Notes under the pieces: generated by a model
Told to the model about the DNA's origin: nothing
The model's input: only the letters and a program-made list of their open reading frames with translations
The model's database searches: none
Origin: Heterohyrax brucei
Lineage: Eukaryota; Chordata; Mammalia; Hyracoidea; Procaviidae
Direction of reading: 5' to 3'
Length of the DNA stretch: 64,000 bases
NCBI GenBank assembly: GCA_028571685.1
Contig: CM053148.1
Location: 89,984,001-90,048,000 of the forward strand
Translations under genes and position numbers: made by a program
Part shown: positions 44,228 through 55,289 of the stretch, one piece after another
Position numbering within the stretch: position 1 is the stretch's first letter
Layout: every line of letters begins with the position of its first letter

Positions 44228-44785
44228 TACGAAGACTGCCAGGTAAGTTGGTGGACTCATCCTAGGGAAAGTGCTACATACCTTAATGTTGAGTATCATC
44301 ACTGTCACCTTCATGGTAGGCCCCTTGGGAAGCTATGCTCTGATGCCAGGAACTCTTCTGGAATGGCCATCAGAGCTGTCATCATATTACCTTTGATGTC
44401 CTGAACAGCCTCAAAATGCCTTCCTTTCCATATTCTTTTTATCTTTGGATAAAGAAAAAGTCATTGAGGGCCAGATCAGGTGAACAGTGCAGTGTGCCAA
44501 TACAGTTAATTGTTTACTGGCTAAAAACTCCCTCATAGACAACTATACAATTAATTGGGTGAACTTGCCACCTTGCCACCTTGCCACCTTGCCACCGTGC
44601 CACCATGCCACCATGCACAATGGCCATTCCAGAAAGAGTTCTAAAATGCTTTGAAGAGTGGACTAGGCCCCGGCATCAGTACATAGCTTACTAAGGGGAG
44701 TACGTCCAAGCTGATGTTGGTGATACTCAGCACTGAAGTATGTGGCACTTAGAACAATTAAGTTCATGGACTTAATTGTCATACA
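44228..44785 (-). mobile_element. Palindromic mariner, second copy
   Basis: GACTGCCAGGTAAGTTGGTG at the left end, TTGGGAAGCTATGCTCTGAT, GGGCCAGATCAGGTGAACAG and TTGTTTACTGGCTAAAAACT follow the antisense arm of the 29.1-kb element. CATTCCAGAAAGAGTTCTAA onward is the sense arm, and ACAATTAAGTTCATGGAC is near the right end. The transposase frame is destroyed. It holds an 8-bp tandem repeat at 44565. Confidence 0.8.
44565..44612. repeat. 8-bp tandem repeat within mariner
   Basis: Six units of TTGCCACC (the last two start GT and AT). The other mariner has one such unit at the corresponding place (TTGCCACCGTTCTGCC, about 29496). Confidence 0.9.
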
Positions 44786-44939
44786 TCTGCATGTCCCTTC
44801 AAAGGAAGAGGCGTTCTCTGGTTCATTTGTGGGTCAATGCAGATATTCCAAGTTGAACACAGTAGAAACTCAAGGACTGGAAAATTTTGCATTGTTAGTT
44901 CAGAGAGTGTGGTCAAGCAGAGATACCACAGTGATTTAA

Positions 44940-45410
44940 GCCCTTCACTAATGCACAAAACTTCCACGGTTCATCACAAGATAAAGTCTCTGATGTAGCT
45001 GGTGAAAAATAGATGTACAGAACTAGAATTCTATTAAAAGGCCACCCCTGATGGTCTGTCAGACTGGAGGGTTCCATGAGGACATGACCCCTGGACTGGC
45101 AGCTAGCCTGGAGCTGAAACAATCACCGAAGCTAACTTTCCAGACGAAGATTGGACTGGACTATAAGACACGGAGTTATACTGGTGAAGAATGTACTTCT
45201 TGTCTTGAAATATATACCTGAGGCTGTCTGAGCAGCACTTGTTTAGAGACAGATAAAAGGCTGGAGAAGTCCAGGAGCTGGTTGAAGCAGTATGGGAAGT
45301 ACAGCGTGGAAGGAAGAAACGTGCTGTCACAGGGTCTGAAGATCAGTTAGAGTTGCACAGCAGGGTGTATGGAGGGTTTCATGCATATCTATGCTGAACT
45401 ACTCTTGTTA
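44940..45410 (+). mobile_element. L1 3'UTR fragment, diverged
   Basis: TCTATTAAAAGGCCACCCCT, GATGGTCTGTCAGACTGGAG, CATGACCCCTGGACTGGCAG, GGACTATAAGACACGGAG and GTTGCACAGCAGGGTGT parallel the L1 3'UTR at 10500-10870 block by block. No A-tail is seen. Confidence 0.65.
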
Positions 45411-45955
45411 CTCTCTCTCATTAATTACACATGCACACAACAAATGACGCCTGACTGATTCTGAAGCAATGCAATAGCGAAACCATGAAAATGACACCAA
45501 ACTATACAATGAACTAGGCTCCAGTCATACCTGATCTTTATATTCAAACTTTCATTCAAATTGATCAGTATGTTCTTTACCTAGTGTATGCATAGCAGAG
45601 ATTTCAACCTGCAAACAAAGCTCCACTCAGGTGGAAATAAAGTAATTGTTCTGTTTCAACGGCTGGGGAGAACTTTTTCTTTTTAAACGTTAGAAAAATC
45701 AATCATTTTTGCAACTAACTTGGAAATGGAGGTAGCAAGTCAGTCATCCTTGTGTTCATTACTATATTTTTAGGCAAATATCATGTGCCTTCTGTTTGTT
45801 TGCCAACCATGCCCTCCCCGTGTGAGGTATTTTCATAATATGTTATGCTAATTATTTTTTTACAGCAACTTACCAAAAAATAAAAAGAAAAATTGGCATA
45901 GTGGCATTCATGAAAACATCTTGTAAAGGGGAGGGTGAATTTTGCAAAGAAATGT
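45411..45955. other. Unassigned DNA
   Basis: No gene or repeat identified. Confidence 0.45.
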
Positions 45956-46120
45956 AGAACCCCAAATCAATGCCATCAAGTCAGATCTGACTCATGACAA
46001 CCCTAGAGGCCAGGGTAGAACTGACCCCTAGACTACTCAAAGAGCACCTGGAGGATTTGAACTGTCAAACTTCTGGTTAGCAGTGGCAGCACTTAATCAA
46101 CTATACCACTAGGGTTTCAA
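45956..46120 (-). mobile_element. AfroSINE, antisense
   Basis: AATGCCATCAAGTCAGATCT tail, CAACCCTAGAGGCCAGGGTA, GAGCACCTGGAGGATTTGAA, AACTATACCACTAGGGTTTC. Confidence 0.94.
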
Positions 46121-46210
46121 AGAAATGTAGAAAACAAATTAATATTATTTGCATAAAAGTATGGTATTGGTAATGAACCTGATATATCAACTTTTAAAGG
46201 TCCTTGGTTG

Positions 46211-46368
46211 GACCCAAAACCCAATACCACCAAGTCAGGTCCAAGTCACAGCGACCCTAGAGGTCAGAGTAGAACGGCCCCATAGAGATTCCAAGGAATG
46301 CCTAGCAAATCAGAACTGCCAACCTTTTGGTTAGCAGATATAGCATTTAACTACTATGCCATCAGGGC
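46211..46368 (-). mobile_element. AfroSINE, antisense
   Basis: AATACCACCAAGTCAGGTCC tail, GGTCAGAGTAGAACGGCCCC, CAACCTTTTGGTTAGCAGAT, CTACTATGCCATCAGGGC. Same orientation and the same GAGGTCAGAGTAGAAC variant as the copies at 45956 and 63198. Confidence 0.94.
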
Positions 46369-46549
46369 ATGGTGTAATTTAATCACACAGCTTCAAGTAC
46401 GGTTAAAAAAAAATGTCTTAGCTGAATGTATCAGAATACACATATATTTAATGTTAACTATTAAAAAATCTAGACCACATAGTAAATTATTCTATTACAA
46501 TTAAACATTTCACCCAGATGCTAGCCTGTAATTCTACCACATCTGTTAT

Positions 46550-49500
46550 TTGATGGTACAATGGTAGGTTATGCGCTGCTGTGATACTGGAAGTTTTGTC
46601 GACAGTATTTCAAATACTAGCGGTATTACCCTGGGTATACAGGTTTCGTTGATCCTTTCACGCCAAGACTAAGAGGAAGAACTGGGCAGCCTATTTCTGA
46701 AAAAAAGAGCCAGTGACAGCCTTATGAATAGCAGCAGAATATTATTTGGTACTGGTGGCCCTTTGGGTTGGAAGACACTCAAAATATGACTGGGGAAAAG
46801 CTGCCTCCCTAAAGTAGAGTTGATCATAATGAGATGGATGGAATCTTTCAAGATCTTCATTTTACTAATGCATCATACTCAAAATTAGAGGAAATAACTG
46901 CAAACTTTGATCAGTAGTCAGAATCCAGAATGAATGAAATACAAAACTAGGAAATTGAAAGTAATCAAAAATGCAATGGAACACATAAAGACTGAAATCC
47001 TAGGTCTTAGTAAGCAAAAATGGACTGATATTGGCCACTTTGAATCAGATAATCTCATGGGTTACCACAGTGGGAATGCCAAACTGAAAAGAGGTATATG
47101 TCAGTCATCCTCAAAAAGAACATTTTCAATATTTATTCTGAGGCACAAGATTATCAGTAATAGGATAATATCCATACACCTGCAACAAAGTCCAGTTAAT
47201 ATGATTATTATTACAATTTACCAACTACTAAGATCAAACATGAGGAAATTTAAGATTTTTAGTAACTTTTGCAGTCTAAATTTTATCAAGCATGCAATCA
47301 AGATGCATTGATAATTACTGGCAATTGGAACACAAAAATTAGAAATAAAGAAGGATGGTAACTGGAAAATGTGGCCCTGATGACAGAAACAGCCAGAGAT
47401 CTCATGATAGACTTTTGCAAGACCAACAACTTCTTCATTGCAGATACGTTTTTACACCATCATAAACAGCAGCAATGCACATGACCTCATGAGACAGAAT
47501 ACACAGATGTTAACTATACCTGTGGAAAGAAAAGATAGATAACTCAATAGTATCATTCAGAATAAGATCAGATCCCAATTACACAACAAATGATCAACTG
47601 CTCATATCCAAGTTCAAGCTGAAGCTGAAGAAAATTAGAGCAAGTCCGTGGGAGCCAAAGTGTGAACTTGAGTATATTCCAGCTGAATTTAGGGTCCAAA
47701 TCTCGAAAACAGATTAGACATATTAAACACTAATGATTGAAGACTAGATGGGTTGTAGAATGACACCAAGGATATCATACATAATGAAAGCAAGAAGTCA
47801 TTAAAAAGATAGGAAAGGAAGAAAAGGCCAAAATGGATGTCAGAGCAGATTCTGAAAGTTGCTCTTGAATGTCGAATAACTAAAAAGAAAGAAAGAAAGG
47901 ATGAGGTAAAAGGGTTGAATGGATTTCGAAGGGCAGCTCAAGAAGACAACTAAAGCATTATAATGAAATGTCCAAAGACCGGGAGGTAGAAACCAAAGGG
48001 AAGAACATAGTTGGCGTTTCTTGAGCTGAAAGAACTGAAAAAATTCTAGACTCAAGTAACAGTATTGAGGGCTTCTGCTGGGAAAATATAAAATGGCACA
48101 GGAAACCTCAAAAGAAAATGGAAGAAGTACAGAGTCACTATACCAAAAAGAACTGGTTGACATTTAATGATTTTGGAGGTAGCATATGATCAAGAACCAA
48201 TGTTGCTGAAGAAAAACTTCCAAGGTGTACAGAAGGCATTGTTAAAAAAAAAAAAAAGTCACAAGAAATGACAGAATACCCATTAAGATATTTCAAAAAA
48301 TGGATGCTGTACTAGAGATACTTACTCTCCTATACCAAGAACTTTGAAAGACAGCTACCAAGCCAACCAATTAAAATTAGCACATTTTTTTCCCATTCCA
48401 AGGAAAGGTTCCCCAACAGAATGTGTAAGTCATCAACATTACCATTAATATTACACAAGTGAAATTATGCTGACGAATATCCAAAAGTGGCTTCAGGAGT
48501 ACATCTACAGGAAACTGTCAGACATTCAGGTGAGATTCAGGAATATCACTGATAATGTCAGATAGATCCTGGCTGAAAACAGAGAATACCAGAAAGATGT
48601 TTACTTGCATTTTAGTGATTATGCAAAACTGTTAGATTGTGAGGAATATGGCAAATTATGGATAACAATGCCAAAAACAGAAATGCCAGAGCATTCAGTT
48701 ATGCTCATGAGGAAACTGTACATAGAACAGCAGGCTGTTGTTTGAGAACAAAGGGATACTTGCTGTTTCAGGATTGCAACCCTTCACTGTACTTAGCCAG
48801 CCTGTATCCTGAGCAACAAGCTGGACCATATGAAGGAGAATGCTACATCAGAGCTGCAGGAAGACTCATTAACAATCTGTGATCTGTCGGTGACAAAGTT
48901 TCGCTTGTTGAAAGCGAAGAGGAATTGAGTCACTTAGTGATGAAGATCAAAGATCACAGCCTTCAGTATGGATTGTACCTCCACATACAGAAAACAAAAA
49001 TCCTCACAACTGGACCAATAAGTAATATCATAATAAACAGAGAAAAGACTGAAGTTGTCAAGGGTTTCATTTTATTTGGATCCACAATCAATATCCATGG
49101 AAGCAGCAGTCAAGAAACCAAACAATATATCATATTGGATAAATCTGATGCAAAAAATCACCTTAAGATGTTAAAAAGGAAAATGTCACCTTAAGGACTG
49201 AGGTATGCTCGATGGTTTCATGTTATGGTGTTTTCATTCACCTCACATGCGTATGAAAGATGGAAAATGAATATGGAAGACCAAAGAAGATTAACCTCTT
49301 TGCCTGTGGTGTTGGCAAAGGGTAGATCATAGAGTTCTAGAAAAATTAACCAATCTGTCTTTGAAGAAGTCCAAAATGTACATTAAAAGTAAGGATAGCA
49401 AGACTTCCTTTCACGTAGTTTGAACATGCTGTCAGGGGAGACCATTCCCTGGAGACGGTTATAACCCTTGGTATAATACCGAGCCATTGAAAATGAAAAA

Positions 49501-49661
49501 GACCCTCAACAAGGGGGATTGACACAGTTGCTTCCATCATGCGCTCAAGCATAACGATGATTAGGAGAATGGTGCAAGACCAGGCAGTGTTTTATTCTGT
49601 TATCCATCAGGTTGCTATGAGTCAGAACAGACTCAGTGGGCACCTAACATCAAAAACAACC
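46550..49661 (+). mobile_element. RTE-clade LINE, near full length (copy 2)
   Basis: The 5' region (CTGCTGTGATACTGGAAGTT) is followed by the endonuclease. The piece 46934-47311 is open for 125 codons and contains KWTDIGHFESDNLMGYHSGN. The Lys-rich linker is at 47.8-48.1 kb and the RT fingers/palm at 48.37-48.9 kb. The YADD site is lost (CTGTCGGTGAC near 48884). The thumb is in the open piece 48925-49194 (KIKDHSLQYGLYLHIQKTKI), then the C-terminus. The end at 49608-49661 reads GGTTGCTATGAGTCAGAACA, GACTCAGTGGGCACC, TAACATCAAAAACAAC. Frameshifts make it inactive. Confidence 0.93.
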
Positions 49662-49740
49662 TTCATCCATAATCTATAAGATACTACAAAATATCAATAA
49701 GAAGAAGATAAACCATCCAATTAAGCGATGGTCAAAGGAG

Positions 49741-50301
49741 ATGGACAGATACTTCACTAAAGAGGAGATCCAGGCAGCCAAAAAATACATGCGGACATGT
49801 TCACGATCTTTAGTTATTAAAGAAATTCAAATCAAGACAACAATGAGATACCATCTCACCCCAACAAGATTGGCCATGATCCAGAAAACACAAAACAACA
49901 AATGCTGGAGAGGCTGTGGAGAAAGTGGAACCCTCCTACACTGTTGGTGGGATTGCAAAATGGTCCAGCCTCTTTGGAAGGCAATCTGGCACTTCCTTAA
50001 AAAAATGGATATCGACATACCATTTGACCCAGTCATTCCACTACTTAGAATATATCCTACAGAATCAAGGCCTTTCACACCAATGGACACATGCACCAGA
50101 ATGTTTACAGCAGCACAGTCCACGATAGCAAAAAGATGGAATCAACCCAGATGCCCAGCAATAGAAGAATGGATAGGTAAATTATGGTACATATACTCAA
50201 TGGAGCACTACGCAATGATAAAGAATAACGATGATTCCAGGAAACATCTCCTAACCTGGTTTCAGCTGGAAGACATTATGCTGAGTGAAAGTAGTCAGTG
50301 A
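49741..50301 (+). pseudogene. L1 ORF2 C-terminal fragment, undamaged frame
   Basis: This frame is open for 186 codons. It keeps the L1 ORF2 C-terminal cysteine motif C55-X3-C59-X7-H67-X4-C72 (CWRGCGESGTLLHCWWDC) and the blocks MRYHLTPTRLAMIQKTQ, DTCTRMFTAAQSTIAKRWNQ and EEWIGKLWYIYSMEHYAMIK. Endonuclease and RT are absent because the copy is truncated at its 5' end. The first Met is only the first in the retained piece. The stop at 50299 may lie earlier than in an active element. Confidence 0.88.
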
Positions 50302-50387
50302 CAAAAGGACAAATACTGTATGAGACCTCTACGATCAGATCTCAAAAACAGACTTGTGTATAGAAGAAACGACTCTGACAGCTGCAA

Positions 50388-50420
50388 GGGAGGGGAGGGA
50401 GGGAACTGAGGGAGGGAGGG
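50388..50420 (+). other. G-quadruplex-type motif in L1 3'UTR
   Basis: Seven runs of three or four G in 33 bases (50388-50420), within the 3'UTR of a sense L1. A G-rich stretch at this place is a known trait of mammalian L1 3'UTRs. Confidence 0.8.
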
Positions 50421-51343
50421 TTTAGTTCAGATAGTTACTAGAAATCTAGTTGGGAGAAAGCGGTGATAGCACACATTAGAAACAAGAACAACATTAAGTG
50501 GACTTCAGCATAACTTGAGTACTCCTTCCATCTTAACTCAATACTGCAAGGATAGAGTAGCTGGGGCGGGGGGCTGGGGACCATGCTCTTAGGCGAATTC
50601 CAGACCAATTGGCACAACTGGAGTTTTGCTAAGAGAGCTCTCTGCACCCCACATTGGTGAGTGGCATCTGGGGTCTTACAAGCTGCCAAGCTGCCATCTG
50701 AGGACATAGAAAATGGTCCCAACTCAGCAGGAACGGATGCTCACCGAGGACCAAAATGACATGCGGTAAAGACAACCGAGAAGACAGAGAGACCCACAAG
50801 AGTGGGTCCCTACATCGACTTGGGACGGGAAGAATCGGATGGTGCCCGGCCACCACCAGTGATAGCCACGATGGAGCTCACAGAGAGGAGTCTCACTGGC
50901 AACACAAGAATAAAAAGAAGTGCATCATGAGATCTCCACGAAAAGACCTCAATTGATGGTCCAGCGGTTTTGGGGTTCCTCTGAGAGCATGGCCCCCGGC
51001 CCTGATGCTGCCCTTTCCCATAAATTATAACAAAGGTCCACTCTTTGGACAGAAGTGGATTGGATTTGGCAATGCAGAGTGACCATATATTGGAAGCACT
51101 TTATGGTTCTATACATCTATAGGATATCATCTTGCTGACCTCTGGCTGGTGGAAGAGGGGTGGATGGAGAGGAGGGGAAAGGAGGCTGTTGGGAGGATGA
51201 GACACGTATGGACCAGAGAGGAATAGTGTGCAGTCACCGGACAGGGAGAGCAGTGGAAGCTGTATATAGGTGGGCATGTAAATTTATATGTGAATGTATA
51301 TTTTCACTCAGTTATGTTAAATAAAAATTAAAAAAAAAAAAAG

Positions 51344-53085
51344 GAAGCCTTCAGTTTATTTTTCTTAAGGTGTAATTCTTAGTGAGGGGAAAAAAAATCA
51401 GAGCTTGGCCTAATAATTTGAAATATTCAGTTACAGGCTGTCTTATTATTACTGAAGTTGTAATGTAGATTATGATAGTACAATGCACTGGAAGTAGTGA
51501 AGGACTAAACAACTGATAAAGTTTAATTTCTAAAGTGATGCTCAGTATTTTATTCCACATGACTTAAAATTATGATTTTAGAATTTTTTTTCAGAAAAAA
51601 GACAAAAATGTTGTAGGAGTTCAACTGGTTTTACCAAACAACTCAGAAACCCCAGCTGAAGAAGTTAAACAATGTATTATTTTAGGTTTATGTAAAGCAG
51701 TTCGGATATTGTTATAATTCACAATTATATGGAAAATGGGAGAAAGCTTTAAAAAAATACACAAATATGGTTTGAAAGTGAAGTCTGTGTTAGTGCTAGA
51801 AAGAAGGAAAAATAGCTTTATTTTTACAGAAAAGACTTTGGTAATTCTTTCTAGTTTTACAGTCCATCAAAGTACATAAATATAAATTAAAATAAACAAT
51901 TAACTTAGTTATCATGAATATTAGGATAATAATGAAAATTAAATGAGAACAATTCTGAAAATTAAATGAGAGCAATTCATTTCCCCAGCCTGACTGGAAA
52001 TAGCAAATGCACTCAGTAGTTTCTATCTTAATATTTTCAACTTAGGTAACCAGGGAGCTAATAGTAAATGTATCTCTTCCAACGCCTACTGTCTCTGATG
52101 CTAGGGCTCCAATACACATTGCCACCTAGAATTAACGTACTTGTCAAAAACACCAGAAAGACTTCAAAACAAGACACACATGGGTTAAGACCCAATTAAT
52201 CAGAACCTTAACACTTAATAAAAGCATGCAAGGCCACTGTTAGCAGCTAAAAATAAGTTACACACATATGAATGTATTCCCTAGGCAATCAGTTAGGTCT
52301 GAGGTCGTGTTTGTTTTGTGAGGAAAAATAACATTTGAAAGGGAGCTTTGTGGAAACACATGGAAGAATTGATCTAAGCCATACATTGCCAGCCCAGCGA
52401 CAGTCTGGGACTAAAATGGGTACACGTTGTATAAAATCTAAGGTGCCATATGTAGTTGATTGACAGTCACCTGGTAGAGTAGGCATCAGGGAGACTGCCA
52501 AATGCTATCCTTGCTCAAGCTTCATGTTTCAAACTACTAACAGCTAAAGTGACAGTATGTCATAACCTTCCAGAATGTCAGTTTCTTCAGAGAAATTTGA
52601 TTAAATTATCAAAGATGTACAAATATTTTTAGTTCACTGATTTTAAGGAGATTCTTAATGTATAGGCATCATTCTAAAATCTGTTTTTGGAGTGATTGAT
52701 ATACCTTTACATGCGACTATAAAGTAAGCCAAAGATATTACTAAAATCTGTTAGCAAAAGCTTGGAGAACAAATGTTCCCTCTTGAGTTATTTATATTCT
52801 TTCATTAAAAAAAAAATAGGAAATTTGGATATTCTTCTGGCATGTAACTTGTGAACCTGAAAGAAAAAAGGATTCCATTTGAGGAAATCACTAAAGACCT
52901 TGAAATAGCTTAACAACAAAGAGCGTTTGGAATATAAAATTCAGAAAGACTGTCAGGAACAAAAGAAATTGAAGCCAGTGTATGAAATTTCCAGATAATC
53001 AAAGCAGGTTGACCACAAGTGGTCATCTTTTCTATTCAAAACCAAAATGTAGAACCAAAAATAAAATAAAATAAGCAAATCTTTT
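51344..53085. other. Unassigned AT-rich DNA
   Basis: No gene. A 23-bp tandem duplication lies at 51934. Short frames such as 52289-52501 (minus) show nothing recognisable. Confidence 0.5.
51934..51979. repeat. 23-bp tandem duplication
   Basis: GAAAATTAAATGAGAACAAT plus three bases, repeated directly (51934-51956, 51957-51979), with only two differences. Confidence 0.9.
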
Positions 53086-53183
53086 GAAGTTGAGTTGATT
53101 CTGATTCATAGCAACCCTATGAGACAGAATAGAACTGCTTTATAGGATCTTCAAAGAGTAGCTGGCAGATTTGAACTGGTTGG
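53086..53183 (-). mobile_element. AfroSINE, antisense, head lost at a junction
   Basis: GAAGTTGAGTTGATTCTGAT tail, CATAGCAACCCTATGAGACA, TAGCTGGCAGATTTGAACTG. It then stops where RTE sequence begins. Confidence 0.88.
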
Positions 53184-53284
53184 TGCAGTCAAGAAACCAA
53201 ACAATACATTGCATTGGATAAATCTGATGTAAAAGACCACCTTGAAGTATCAAAAAGTGAAGATGTCACTTTAAGGACTGAAGG
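53184..53284 (+). mobile_element. RTE LINE fragment (~100 bp)
   Basis: GCAGTCAAGAAACCAAACAA, TTGGATAAATCTGATG and TCACTTTAAGGACTGAAGG match 49107-49203 in RTE copy 2, including differences from copies 1 and 3. No 3' tail, so this is an internal fragment. Confidence 0.85.
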
Positions 53285-53984
53285 AAAAACTGTTACATAC
53301 AAATTCTAAGGATATTTCAACATATTTGGGAGAAAGTCAGCGATCGAGATGTACTAGCTGATAAAGCAGAGAAATAGCAGGAACAGCCTGAGAGTGAGAT
53401 GACCCTATCAAATCTCAGGGCACCTCAGCACTTCTGGGCATCAGGTAACTTAAAAATAGGGCTGAGGACAGCAGCTCAGAGATGCAATTTTAAACAGATA
53501 GTAGAGGGCTCCAGATAGGAACTCAAAAAAGAAAAATGAAATTGGAAGATTTATCTGATACTTCCAGCATTTGGAAAATGATATTTTTAAAACTTATTTA
53601 TTGGATTTGATGGAGATGAATTAAACATGTTTGATTAAATACATAGTTGTAATCAATACTATATAACTCAATAATGAACAATAGTAACATAATCTATTTA
53701 TCTATTTACCATAAATGCTGCTCACAACTTACACATGTATCCAGATAAATTTCTCTATAAGGGAAGTGGAAATAGGTGGTATGGAGCTCTTCTCAACCAA
53801 TCCAACAGGAAGATAGCAGATGATATCCAAAATTGAAAATTTAAGATGAAACAATGTAAATGCATTTTTTTGAAATGTGGAGATGACATATAAAGAAAGA
53901 AATGAATGATTTGAAAGTGTTATCATTATTATTTACTTATTTTTTAGTGCTGGAGATCTGGGGTGGTGACATTTAAAAGAGAAT
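53285..53984. other. Unassigned DNA
   Basis: Nothing recognised. Confidence 0.45.
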
Positions 53985-54143
53985 ACCAAAAAATGCAATG
54001 CCAACAAGTCCTTTCCAATCCATAGCAACCATACAAGGCAGAGTAGAACTATTCCACAGTTTCCAAGGAACATCTGGTAGATTTGAACTGCAGACCTTTG
54101 GGTTAGCAGCTATAGCATTTAACTTCTATGCCACCAGGTTTCC
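53985..54143 (-). mobile_element. AfroSINE, antisense
   Basis: ATGCCAACAAGTCCTTTCCA tail, ACAAGGCAGAGTAGAACTAT, GACCTTTGGGTTAGCAGCTA, TTCTATGCCACCAGGTTTCC. Confidence 0.93.
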
Positions 54144-54351
54144 AAAAGGTGAATAGGCATGAAAAAAATAACATTCACTGTAAGCCTTTTTTTTTTTTTA
54201 ACACATCTAATATTTTTAGTGAATGCAAATCCTTTATCTTTGCTAAAAACACACAAGAAAACAATAAAAGAAACTAATGTTGGGAGATGGACCTGTACAG
54301 CTGTCTAAAAGTGGTTCATCATATCGTGAATACAAACTCATAATACCGATA

Positions 54352-54511
54352 AATCAAAAACCAAACTCACAGTCATTGAGTCAATGCTGATTCATAGTGA
54401 CCTTATGTGACAGAGTAGAACTGCTCTAGAGAGTTTTCAAGGAGCACCTTGCAGATTTGGAGTGCTGCTGACCATTTGGTGAGCAGCTGTAACATTTAAC
54501 CACTACACCAC
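54352..54511 (-). mobile_element. AfroSINE, antisense
   Basis: ACAGTCATTGAGTCAATGCT tail, TGTGACAGAGTAGAACTGCT, CAAGGAGCACCTTGCAGATT, TTTAACCACTACACCACA. Confidence 0.93.
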
Positions 54512-54924
54512 ACCAAAAAACACCAGAATTCTCAAAACCCATAGTCTCAAAATTGCTTTTGATACGTCTGATTGTCTCCACTCCTTGTTGCCTGGCTTGT
54601 TCTTCTTAGGTCTTTTTCATTAGTTTCAGTTCTGTATTTCATTGCTTAAATATCAGCGTACTTCTGTCTCCTTTGCCAAAGCGAGTCCTCATCCTTTTAC
54701 AAACAGTATATCTACTTTTTTACAGAAACAAAGTCTTACCCTTAAATTGGGCTTTGTATTGCTCAGGGTGGATTCCTTTTTCTTCCTTCTGCTTTTTCAC
54801 TGTCTTGAACACCTAATGGAGACTTATACAACACTCAAGATTCTATCCTTCCAGGCAATTTGAGTCCCCAGTTGATTACCGTTCCTGTGTGGACAGAGAA
54901 TTATTAGTGGAAAGGACCATGAGC
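54512..54924. other. Unassigned DNA
   Basis: A 73-codon frame at 54642-54863 without a recognisable domain. No repeat identified. Confidence 0.45.
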
Positions 54925-55112
54925 TTAAAGGTCCCCAGTGGCATAAACTGTCATGTGTTTGACCACCAGTCAGTTGGAAGCTCGGTGTTCAATCCCACCC
55001 TCAGGCCTGTTTGAAAGGTGGGCCTGACCATTCACTTTGGAAATCACAGCCTTGAAGACCCTGTGAAGTTCTACTCTGCACACGTGGATGTGCCATGCAT
55101 CAGCATCCCATC
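54925..55112 (+). mobile_element. Long-form AfroSINE, sense
   Basis: AGGTCCCCAGTGGCATAAAC head, CGGTGTTCAATCCCACCCTC, extra block ACCATTCACTTTGGAAATCA, CAGCCTTGAAGACCCTGTGA and a diverged tail. Confidence 0.75.
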
Positions 55113-55289
55113 AAAGGCGAGGAAGGGTAACAACAGCAGGCATGCACTTCATTCAAAGTAGCTTAAGAATCAAAGTGATTTTTCAGCTCACATCACTGGA
55201 AAAGTCCAGTGGTAGAAGAGATTTCTAGAAACAACTGGGATGTTGGATCCAGGACTGTGTGTCTCTCTGTTCTCTCTCAGTATCACTTT

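Larger units (their letters stand above)
49662..51343 (+). mobile_element. L1, 5'-truncated, with ORF2 C-terminus and full 3'UTR
   Basis: Starts about where the RTE ends and runs through the ORF2 C-terminus (49741-50301), a G-rich stretch (50388-50420), a ~1-kb 3'UTR and an A-rich tail (51329-51342). A short repeat, CCTTCA, lies at 49660-49665 and 51348-51353 and could be the target duplication. It is much less damaged than the RTE copies, so it is probably the youngest LINE here. Confidence 0.88.
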
